A stretch of 6,911 nucleotides of DNA from Armatimonadota bacterium (lineage in GTDB: Bacteria; Armatimonadota; Hebobacteria; CAIYQO01): contig JAKIYB010000244.1 in assembly GCA_022708765.1 (NCBI GenBank), forward strand, positions 1 through 6,911. The letters are read 5' to 3'. Both the position numbers and the translations under genes were made by a program. The notes under the pieces are model-generated. The model did not search any database, had not been told where the DNA came from, and saw only the letters and a program-made list of their open reading frames with translations. This document shows positions 1 to 4,792 of the stretch, one piece after another (the stretch's first letter is position 1; every line of letters starts with the position of its first letter).

Positions 1-1
1 G

Positions 2-133
2 CCCATGGTGCGCGCCGGCGGCTGCGTCCTCAGCCTCGACCACCGCATCCCCAACGGCACCCCCATCGAACTCTACCGCTTCTACCACGCCAAAGCCTGG
101 GAGATCATCGAACGGGAGGCGGCGAAGCTGTAG
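2..133 (+). CDS. URO-D family protein, C-terminal 43 residues (partial)
   Basis: The gene enters from the left edge and ends at the TAG at 131-133. The visible residues include GGCVLSLDHRIPNGTPIELY, followed by a helical tail ending in FYHAKAWEIIEREAAKL. A Gly-Gly stretch, then a D-H-x-x-P-x-G-T/V-P/S-x-E-x-Y pattern and a final amphipathic helix, is the usual C-terminus of the uroporphyrinogen decarboxylase fold. Many bacterial members of this superfamily are not HemE but corrinoid methyltransferase-like or uncharacterised paralogs, and the tail alone cannot separate these, so I give no symbol. The last 52 coding bases, the stop and four more bases form the first copy of an exact 59-bp direct repeat whose second copy lies at 1630-1688. 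The intact 3' end therefore belongs to this copy. Confidence 0.8.
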   Translation, partial: PMVRAGGCVLSLDHRIPNGTPIELYRFYHAKAWEIIEREAAKL

Positions 134-137
134 AGGG
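79..137 (+). repeat. 59-bp direct repeat, copy 1 (3' end of URO-D gene)
   Basis: Positions 79-137 are identical base for base to 1630-1688, an offset of 1551 bp. The repeat starts in the last base of an Arg codon, covers the final 17 codons and stop of the URO-D gene, and runs four bases past the stop. After 137 the copies differ by one inserted G in copy 2, then share AAATA before diverging. Such length and identity over coding plus non-coding sequence indicate a recent shared origin. Confidence 0.95.
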
Positions 138-168
138 AAATATCATCTCGGTGTGAGGTATCGACCGC

Positions 169-1566
169 ATGAAGCGCTCTTTTCCAGATGTCCCGCTATA
201 CGTCCTGCTGGTTGTGACACTGCTCCCGGCCTTCGCGGCGCCACCCAAAGACGCAATCATTTGGGAAGCAGAGCAGGTTTCGTCTGTTCGCGATGACGGC
301 TTTATCATCGAGAACGTTCCCTGGGATCCCGCCGGTAAAATCTCCGGTGGCCGCGCGCTCTCTTGCCCGATGCCAGTGCCGGGGGAGCAGGCAACACTCG
401 GTGAGGTAACCTATCGCCTGAATATCCCTCGCAGTGACACCTACTATCTCTGGATGCGCACTCGCTGGACCATGGTGCTTGACCCGGTGACGGACCATGG
501 CAGATTCAGCAATACGGTCACCGTTGGGTTGATGGATGAACCCAACGTACCGGCAGGGAGGGAAACGCAACTCCGCTGGCTTTTCGGAGGAGATACCACT
601 TATAACGTATTTCACTGGATCTGTCTGTTGGATAATACTATGCGCGTGCAAAAGCTGTCGTTGCGGAAGGGCTTCATCACCCTCTACTGCGAGACCAGAC
701 ATGCAGGCATCAAAATAGACCAGTGCCTTCTTACCACCGATCCCGTGTATCGGCCAAACGGCTGTCTGACGCCGACGGTCGGGAATAGCTCCCCTGCTTT
801 TCTGCCCCTGCGTGATGATGACGTTCTGCTCCTCATCCGCCAGGCCGGCGACGGTAAGCAGGCTGCTATCCAGCAATTGACGACGATGGGGATGGCGCGT
901 GTGTTGCCGGTGCTGGCGTATGCGCTGAAGTATGACAAATATTTCGCCGGCGTGTTCCAGACCATCCGCCGGTTACATATCACCGATGGCCGCTTGTCCC
1001 CGTTCCTTGCCGCCTGTCTCGATGCGACAAAAACGATGATTTTCGATGAGACGGTGACTGCCTCGCAACAGAACATAACCGGCAACGAGCGGTTGATGCA
1101 AATACTCATCCTCGCCAAACAGATTCCTAGCCAGCGCTATCTGGGTTCGATCATTGAAAAAGCGCGCAAGGACAACACTATCAGCACGGCTGGTGTTCCC
1201 CGGTCCGTCCTCGGCTGTGCCGCCGAAGCCCTCTTCGTCATCACGAAAGGTGAAATTGGCATCGCCGATTATACCAGCGCCGATGTGCAGAACGAAGCAA
1301 CCACTCGTGAAGCGATACTGCGCTCCTGGGAGCAGTGGTGGGCAGCGGAGCGGGTTGGCGATATGCATGCGCTGGCCAAACAGGGTGATATTGAGCGTAT
1401 GAAAGCCGTGCTCGCGATTTGTCCGGCGCTGGTAAATATCCGCGAAGACGGCGAATCACCGCTGCTTTACACAATACGGGGGAAGCAGCTTGCAGCAGTG
1501 CGTTTCCAGGTAGAGCAAGGGGCGGACGTCACCTTGACGGCAGCCAATGGAACAAGTGCCCTCTAG
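169..1566 (+). CDS. Exported CBM-like/helical-repeat/ankyrin protein, cut by an amber codon
   Basis: The 465-residue product starts at the ATG at 169, with a weak TGAGG ribosome site at 154-158. Residues 1-24 form a signal peptide: KR, a hydrophobic core, then AFA|AP. Residues 31-200 begin WEAEQ and run through a beta-rich stretch to a RKGFITLYCETRHAGIKIDQ segment and a Y-R-P-N-G end. This resembles the galactose-binding or CBM6/35-like modules of exported proteins. Residues 215-395 look alpha-helical and HEAT-like, ending in WEQWWAAER. Residues 398-465 are ankyrin repeats: MHALAKQGDIERMKAVLA, then GESPLLYT with VEQGADV, then NGTSAL. The frame stops with TAG (1564-1566) at the position right after the Leu of the third repeat, yet 20 more in-frame codons complete that repeat. 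The intended product was therefore probably 486 residues. Its role is unknown; binding of an extracellular polysaccharide or protein is a guess. Confidence 0.8.
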   Translation: MKRSFPDVPLYVLLVVTLLPAFAAPPKDAIIWEAEQVSSVRDDGFIIENVPWDPAGKISGGRALSCPMPVPGEQATLGEVTYRLNIPRSDTYYLWMRTRWTMVLDPVTDHGRFSNTVTVGLMDEPNVPAGRETQLRWLFGGDTTYNVFHWICLLDNTMRVQKLSLRKGFITLYCETRHAGIKIDQCLLTTDPVYRPNGCLTPTVGNSSPAFLPLRDDDVLLLIRQAGDGKQAAIQQLTTMGMARVLPVLAYALKYDKYFAGVFQTIRRLHITDGRLSPFLAACLDATKTMIFDETVTASQQNITGNERLMQILILAKQIPSQRYLGSIIEKARKDNTISTAGVPRSVLGCAAEALFVITKGEIGIADYTSADVQNEATTREAILRSWEQWWAAERVGDMHALAKQGDIERMKAVLAICPALVNIREDGESPLLYTIRGKQLAAVRFQVEQGADVTLTAANGTSAL

Positions 1567-1629
1567 ATGACGCGAAAGCAGGACTTGGTGGAGATCTCCA
1601 CCTATCTGGTAGAACAGGGAGCCCAATGA
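1567..1629 (+). pseudogene. In-frame ankyrin tail beyond the amber codon
   Basis: These 20 codons and a TGA continue the frame of the gene at 169 and read MTRKQDLVEISTYLVEQGAQ. Aligned with the ankyrin consensus (G-x-T-P-L-H-x-A-A-x-x-G-H-x-E-I-V-x-x-L-L-x-x-G-A), the TAG at 1564-1566 falls exactly on the residue after the TPL leucine. The E-I pair and Y-L-V-E-Q-G-A then land in their expected columns. This is therefore the true C-terminus separated by a nonsense codon, not a separate gene. The ATG directly after the TAG is probably coincidental. The final TGA abuts the second 59-bp repeat. Confidence 0.7.
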
Positions 1630-1688
1630 CTTCTACCACGCCAAAGCCTGGGAGATCATCGAACGGGAGGCGGCGAAGCTGTAGAGGG
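1630..1688 (+). repeat. 59-bp direct repeat, copy 2 (orphan URO-D tail)
   Basis: This is the exact second copy of 79-137. From 1631 to 1684 it reads FYHAKAWEIIEREAAKL and a TAG stop, the last 17 residues of the URO-D protein. Nothing upstream in its frame resembles URO-D, and it has no start codon or ribosome site, so it is a non-expressed fragment. Its left edge is immediately after the TGA of the ankyrin frame. Confidence 0.95.
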
Positions 1689-1722
1689 GAAATAGAGAAG
1701 GTAAGTCGTCAGGTTATTGATG

Positions 1723-1773
1723 TGTAGCCCGCGCCCGGAGTCTACCCCGGTGCAATCGGGGCGGCGGACTACA
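1723..1773. repeat. Nested hairpin in intergenic DNA
   Basis: The outer arms are TGTAGCCCGC (1723-1732) and GCGGACTACA (1764-1773). They pair over 10 positions with one G:T wobble. An inner stem CCCCG (1745-1749) pairs with CGGGG (1757-1761) around a 7-base loop. No T-run follows on either strand, so it is not a standard intrinsic terminator. It may be a dispersed palindromic repeat; other copies would have to be looked for elsewhere in the genome. Confidence 0.5.
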
Positions 1774-1939
1774 TCTGATTAACCCTGATGGAATGAGGCA
1801 ACCGAATTCGGAAGTCGTTACTATACTCACCACCCTCCCCGGGCACCACGATGACCTTCGCCGGTTCGCCGCCCGCCAGCGCCACCAGCACTGTTGGACG
1901 GTGGGCCGAAAACAACGTTGACACCCACCGCTTGTTCCG
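1769..1939 (-). pseudogene. Possible C-terminal coding remnant on the minus strand
   Basis: Read on the minus strand, a 56-codon open stretch ends at a TAG (1769-1771). It contains VLVALAGGEPAKVIVVPGEG followed by EYSNDFRIRLP. The codons mostly end in G or C, and the strand-turn pattern (K-V-I-V-V-P-x-x-x-x-x-x-S-N-D-F) resembles the last strands of an IPT/TIG or similar immunoglobulin-like domain. A stop at 1940-1942 closes the frame upstream, and no ribosome site precedes the in-frame GTG. If genuine it is a decayed gene end. It could also be a chance open frame in GC-rich DNA. Confidence 0.22.
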
Positions 1940-1946
1940 CTATGCT
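1918..1946 (+). promoter_or_regulatory. Sigma70-like promoter upstream of the 2H gene
   Basis: A perfect TTGACA (1918-1923) is followed after exactly 17 bp by TATGCT (1941-1946), four of six matches to TATAAT. Transcription would start near 1953, giving a leader of about 140 nt before the ATG at 2093. The -35 box overlaps an 8-bp palindrome, CAACGTTG (1913-1920). It also lies between the arms of an inverted repeat, CGGTGGG (1899-1905) and CCCACCG (1924-1930), which could be an operator. It is the best promoter match I found by eye in this gene-poor stretch; no expression data support it. Confidence 0.5.
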
Positions 1947-2044
1947 GGCCCCATGCTGTTCACCAATCCGGTTATCGCGAATATCCTCCTTCTTTGCGCG
2001 TGGGTACCATAAGCCGTCGCGACCGGGATATTTGCATCACTTTT

Positions 2045-2071
2045 CACCCCTCCCGGTCACCGGGAGGGGTG
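2045..2071 (+). terminator. Perfect 27-bp palindrome, terminator- or attenuator-like
   Basis: CACCCCTCCCGGT (2045-2057) and ACCGGGAGGGGTG (2059-2071) are perfect complements around a single C; in RNA the innermost pairs would open to form the loop. It is followed on the plus strand by TTGTTTAT (2072-2079), a loose T-rich tract. That gives an intrinsic-terminator shape only 10 bases before the Shine-Dalgarno of the 2H gene. An upstream segment, GACCGGGA (2021-2028), is complementary to TCCCGGTC (2051-2058) and could form a competing antiterminator. It may instead simply end upstream transcripts, or be a DNA-level operator. Confidence 0.55.
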
Positions 2072-2081
2072 TTGTTTATAT

Positions 2082-2086
2082 GGAGG
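2082..2086 (+). promoter_or_regulatory. Ribosome binding site that sets the 2H start
   Basis: GGAGG lies 6 bases before the ATG at 2093 and 9 before the second ATG at 2096. The frame stays open upstream to a TTG at 1994, but that stretch contains the terminator-like palindrome and no family-like residues. The GGAGG therefore fixes the start at 2093 (or 2096) and rejects the longer version. Confidence 0.85.
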
Positions 2087-2092
2087 AACGAG

Positions 2093-2665
2093 ATGATGGT
2101 GCCGTACGTGACCGACACCTCCCGCTGGGAGCGCTGGCAATGCGATTACCGGCTGGGGCTGATCTTGATTATGCCGCCGGAGGAGGTGGGCGGACCGGTG
2201 AATGCGCTGCGGGAAAAGTACGATCCGTATACCTACGCGATCTGTCCCGCGCATATCACGCTGTCCGACCCCCTGGGGCTGGAGATGACGCCGGAGCGGG
2301 ATGCGGAGATTACCGCGCTCCTGAGTACCGTTGAACCGTTTATGCTCTACTTCGATAGGCCGCACGCCTCCAGGGAGCGCGGCGGCGTGGCGTACCCGAT
2401 ACATCCGCGTGAACCGATTGACGCAGTGCGGGCGACGCTGCATCAGGCGTCGGCCTTCACGCGGGAACCGTGTTGGACGCGCACCATCCCCCCGCACATG
2501 ACCATCGCGGAATTCGTGAGTGTCGAGGAAAGCTGGCGCATCATGGAGGAGATTGCGGAGACGGCGCCCAGCGGCGCCTTCCTGTGCGACCGCCTGGAAT
2601 TTATCGTGCCCGATATTGACATGCACTTTCAGCGAGTCAAGTCGTATCCGCTGGGGAAAGGATGA
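2093..2665 (+). CDS. 2H phosphoesterase / 2'-5' RNA ligase-like protein
   Basis: The 190-residue protein has the two H-x-T/S motifs that define the 2H superfamily (LigT/ThpR, YjcG and cyclic phosphodiesterases): H54-I-T in CPAHITLSDP, and H135-M-T in IPPHMTIAEF. Each follows a hydrophobic strand, and the spacing of about 80 residues and overall length fit a complete single-domain enzyme. The family hydrolyses or ligates 2',3'-cyclic or 2'-5' phosphodiester ends of RNA or nucleotides. The substrate here is not predictable, so I give no symbol. The protein should be cytoplasmic, since it has no signal peptide or membrane segment. The gene has its own strong ribosome site and a candidate promoter with a structured leader. 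It is 141 bp upstream of an RNase HIII gene on the same strand, so a shared transcript is possible but not shown. Confidence 0.85.
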   Translation: MMVPYVTDTSRWERWQCDYRLGLILIMPPEEVGGPVNALREKYDPYTYAICPAHITLSDPLGLEMTPERDAEITALLSTVEPFMLYFDRPHASRERGGVAYPIHPREPIDAVRATLHQASAFTREPCWTRTIPPHMTIAEFVSVEESWRIMEEIAETAPSGAFLCDRLEFIVPDIDMHFQRVKSYPLGKG

Positions 2666-2806
2666 GCGCGATGATCCTCGGAGAGAGCTTTATGCTTTGT
2701 TGATTGCGGAACACGTGCCATCTCACCCACATCTCCAGCAGGGAATACGCCTCCCGACACGGAATGACTATTACCGGAATTTTCTGAAAGGCACATCGCA
2801 ACAACC

Positions 2807-3478
2807 GTGGTAGACCTGCTTTCAGTGTACCCTCCCGAACTGGCCGGGGCGCCGCGTATCGGCACCGACGAGGCGGGGAAGGGGGATTATTTCGGCGATC
2901 TGGTGGTGGCCGGCGTGTATTTGGACGCCGCCATGGAGCTGCTGGCGGCGGAGATGGGCGTGCGGGACAGCAAGAAGCTGACCGATGTGCGCGCGCGCGG
3001 GTTGGCGCGCGAACTCCGCGCCGTGTTCCCGCACGAGATCGTGCGCATCTCCCCGACGAAGTATAACGATCTCTACGAGAAGATGGGCAATCTCAACCGC
3101 CTGCTCGCCTGGGCACACGCGCGGGTGATCGAAAACCTGCTGCCGCGCACAGGGGCATCGCTGGTAGTGGCCGACCAGTTCGGCAACGCCGCCGTGCTGG
3201 AGAGCGCGCTGCTGCGCGGCGGCCGGCGCGTGCGGCTGGTGCAGATTCCCAAAGGTGAGCGCGACCTCGCTGTCGCCTCCGCCAGCATCGTCGCCCGCGC
3301 TGCCTTCTTGAAACGGCTGGAGACGCTCTCGCACGAGGCTGGCCTCGAACTGCCCAAAGGCGCCACCCACGTGCTGCCCACCGCCCGCGCGCTTTATGAA
3401 AAAGGCGGCCTCCTCCTTCTGCGGCGCGTGGCAAAGCTGCATTTTCGGACGACGGCGCAGGTGGTGGGTGAGGGCTAA
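2807..3478 (+). CDS. rnhC: Ribonuclease HIII, catalytic domain only
   Basis: The product (223 residues from a GTG start) is a type 2 RNase H that cleaves the RNA strand of RNA/DNA hybrids. The motif GTDEAGKGDYFG (residues 19-30) has the G-K-G that separates RNase HIII from the G-R-G of RNase HII. The likely metal-binding residues are D21, E22, D123 (in VADQFGN) and D153 (in KGERDLAVASASIVAR). Their spacing fits the D-E-D-D site of the Geobacillus enzyme. YNDLYEKMGNLNRLLAWAHA (86-105) is also typical. RNase HIII is usually about 300 residues, with an N-terminal TBP-like hybrid-binding domain of 80-90 residues. Here only 18 residues precede the catalytic core, and an in-frame TGA at 2765-2767 prevents extension. 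No good Shine-Dalgarno precedes the GTG; AAAGG at 2787-2791 is 15 bases away. The fold assignment is firm and the exact start less so. Confidence 0.92.
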   Translation: MVDLLSVYPPELAGAPRIGTDEAGKGDYFGDLVVAGVYLDAAMELLAAEMGVRDSKKLTDVRARGLARELRAVFPHEIVRISPTKYNDLYEKMGNLNRLLAWAHARVIENLLPRTGASLVVADQFGNAAVLESALLRGGRRVRLVQIPKGERDLAVASASIVARAAFLKRLETLSHEAGLELPKGATHVLPTARALYEKGGLLLLRRVAKLHFRTTAQVVGEG

Positions 3479-3515
3479 AATTCCAACAGTGATTGTGCCG
3501 TGTTGTGAATGCTCA

Positions 3516-3572
3516 GTAATTCGGTGGCTGCCTCCAATTGCCGAAGCAATTGGCTGGCTGTCACCGAATTAC
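3516..3572. repeat. Nested hairpin between rnhC and the membrane-protein gene
   Basis: The outer arms GTAATTCGGTG (3516-3526) and CACCGAATTAC (3562-3572) are perfect 11-bp complements. Inside them, CCAATTG (3534-3540) and CAATTGG (3547-3553) pair around CCGAAG, and GCC (3530-3532) can pair with GGC (3556-3558). Weak outer pairing of TGAAT (3506-3510) with ATTCA (3583-3587) could lengthen it. No T-run follows, so Rho-independent termination is doubtful. It starts 38 bp after the rnhC stop and ends 49 bp before the next ATG. It may be an RNA processing element, a leader structure for the membrane-protein gene, or a small palindromic repeat. Confidence 0.65.
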
Positions 3573-3621
3573 CCATCGTAATATTCATCGTTGAACCCAT
3601 CCAGGGAAAAGGAGTGTTCCC

Positions 3622-4770
3622 ATGCGTGTGCATTCGGAGATTCGCTGGGTGTTGGGACGAGCGGCGGTAGACGCGCTGCCTTCCACCGTCATTTGCCTGC
3701 TGCTGGCGTTCGTAATCGGGCGCTGGCCGGAATATGCGCCGATGGCCGGTTTCGCGCTGGTGGTGATGGGCATCGTCGCCATCGGACGCTTCAGCAGTCA
3801 CGTCTGGTGGCTCATGCGAGCGTCGGATGTCTTGATCCGGGAGGATCCGCGGACCATGCTGCTCACCGCCGACCGTGGCTGGCGCACCGTGTCGCTGCAT
3901 CCGACGGAGCCTGACAGGCAGGCGCTCGCCATCACCGGCCTCTCCTTTATCACCGCCTTCAGCGGCGTCTCGCTGGATGCCCAGCATGACACCCCCGTGC
4001 AGGTATATCTGAGTGAGGAACACCCGGATTTGATCCTCATGCGCTTCGGCGATCGCGTCTTCTGCTCGGAAGTGCGGCAGCGCATTGAGCCGGGACAGGA
4101 ACAGGGCGCCCCGGCGCGCGTCCTGGAGGTGCCGGATGAGATTGAAACAGCCGTGGATGGTGACCCGAAAGCTCCGCCCTTCCGCCGGGCGGAAGTGAAC
4201 CCGCATATCGTTGAGGATCTTCGCAAGCTGGCGAGCGAGGCGGGGACGGGCGCGATCATCATTGCGGCCGTTGCGGTGATTGTTGCCGCGGTTGTCGGCG
4301 CCACCAGTGGTGGTTGGGCGCTGCTGGTGAATTGGCGGTTTATGCTCGAAAATCCGATAGGCGCGCTGAAGGGTATGGCTCCTGTACTTTTCACCTGCGT
4401 GGTGGCGATCTATATTATTCGTCATAATGCGCACGTCCCATGGCAGATTCATCGCGGGATATCGGTGGTACGCAAGCGCGAACCGCGCCCATCGCTGCTC
4501 GCGATTGAAGACGTGAGCGACAAAGATGAGAAGAAAGGCACCACATGGCGGGTGAAGGTGACGGTCATCGGGGACGGCACCGAGGTGACCGGGAAGCTGC
4601 TGACACCGATAACAGCGGATATCGCCGCCATCATCACCGGCAGCGGCGGACTGCTTTACCGTACCGGAATACCGGGAGACCCGCTGGTGATTCAGACCGT
4701 CAACGGCGTGCTCGTTTGCACGGAAGAAAGCGTAACGAAAGCAACCGCACCGTCGGAGCCGGTCACCTGA
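3622..4770 (+). CDS. Membrane protein of unknown function, four predicted helices
   Basis: The 382-residue protein starts at an ATG seven bases after GGAG (3611-3614). I do not recognise its family. Two hydrophobic segments lie near the N-terminus (about residues 16-33 and 39-56). Two more follow at about 209-228 (AIIIAAVAVIVAAVVGA) and 251-267 (PVLFTCVVAIYII). Between the pairs is a domain of about 150 residues containing PVQVYLSEEHPDLILMRFGD. A C-terminal domain of about 115 residues has acidic and basic stretches and a beta-rich part with two glycine-rich turns. With four helices both soluble domains should lie on the same side, and the basic residues after the last helix suggest the cytoplasm. 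No catalytic motif is evident. The FAD oxidoreductase gene follows after 22 bp, so the two are probably co-transcribed, though a functional link is not shown. Confidence 0.8.
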   Translation: MRVHSEIRWVLGRAAVDALPSTVICLLLAFVIGRWPEYAPMAGFALVVMGIVAIGRFSSHVWWLMRASDVLIREDPRTMLLTADRGWRTVSLHPTEPDRQALAITGLSFITAFSGVSLDAQHDTPVQVYLSEEHPDLILMRFGDRVFCSEVRQRIEPGQEQGAPARVLEVPDEIETAVDGDPKAPPFRRAEVNPHIVEDLRKLASEAGTGAIIIAAVAVIVAAVVGATSGGWALLVNWRFMLENPIGALKGMAPVLFTCVVAIYIIRHNAHVPWQIHRGISVVRKREPRPSLLAIEDVSDKDEKKGTTWRVKVTVIGDGTEVTGKLLTPITADIAAIITGSGGLLYRTGIPGDPLVIQTVNGVLVCTEESVTKATAPSEPVT

Positions 4771-4792
4771 TACATATAAAGGAGGCGCAACC

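Larger units (their letters stand above)
138..1688 (+). mobile_element. Candidate 1551-bp inserted segment between direct repeats
   Basis: This segment (unique DNA plus the second repeat copy) is what would be lost if the two 59-bp repeats recombined. That would leave an uninterrupted URO-D 3' end joined to position 1689. It carries one gene, the exported ankyrin protein, whose composition is visibly richer in A/T than the flanking genes. The geometry, with the intact gene 3' end on one side and a short orphan copy on the other, is what tyrosine recombinases leave when they integrate into a gene's 3' end. However, no integrase, transposase or terminal inverted repeat is visible. Tandem duplication followed by replacement, or template switching, would explain it equally well. 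The repeat is directly seen; the insertion is inferred. Confidence 0.35.
1689..2092. other. Gene-poor region of about 400 bp
   Basis: I see no convincing intact gene here. The region holds, in order, a nested hairpin (1723-1773), a possible minus-strand coding remnant (1769-1939), a CCGAATTCGG palindrome (1802-1811), a promoter-like pair (1918-1946) and a terminator-like palindrome (2045-2071) just before the ribosome site of the 2H gene. A plus-strand frame at 1851-2012 (53 codons) has no ribosome site, resembles no family I know, and lies opposite the more protein-like minus frame. Confidence 0.6.

Noticed and set aside
196..876. 226-codon minus-strand frame opposite the ankyrin gene
   Set aside because: It has no ribosome site and no recognisable motif, and the plus strand has a clear signal peptide and ankyrin repeats.
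1851..2012. Small plus-strand frame ending in MLFTNPVIANILLLCAWVP, a possible leader peptide
   Set aside because: The inner ATG (1953) coincides with the predicted transcript start and has no ribosome site, and no run of regulatory codons is present. Kept only as a remote possibility.
1994..2092. Longer 2H protein starting at TTG 1994
   Set aside because: The extension reads through the terminator-like palindrome, lacks a ribosome site and has no family-like residues. GGAGG at 2082-2086 points to 2093.
2057..2626. 189-codon minus-strand frame opposite the 2H gene
   Set aside because: The plus strand carries both H-x-T motifs and a good Shine-Dalgarno. The antisense frame has neither start signals nor family features.
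2666..2806. Possible small gene between the 2H gene and rnhC
   Set aside because: The only short frames (for example ATG at 2671, ten codons) lack ribosome sites. No conserved motif or structure is evident.
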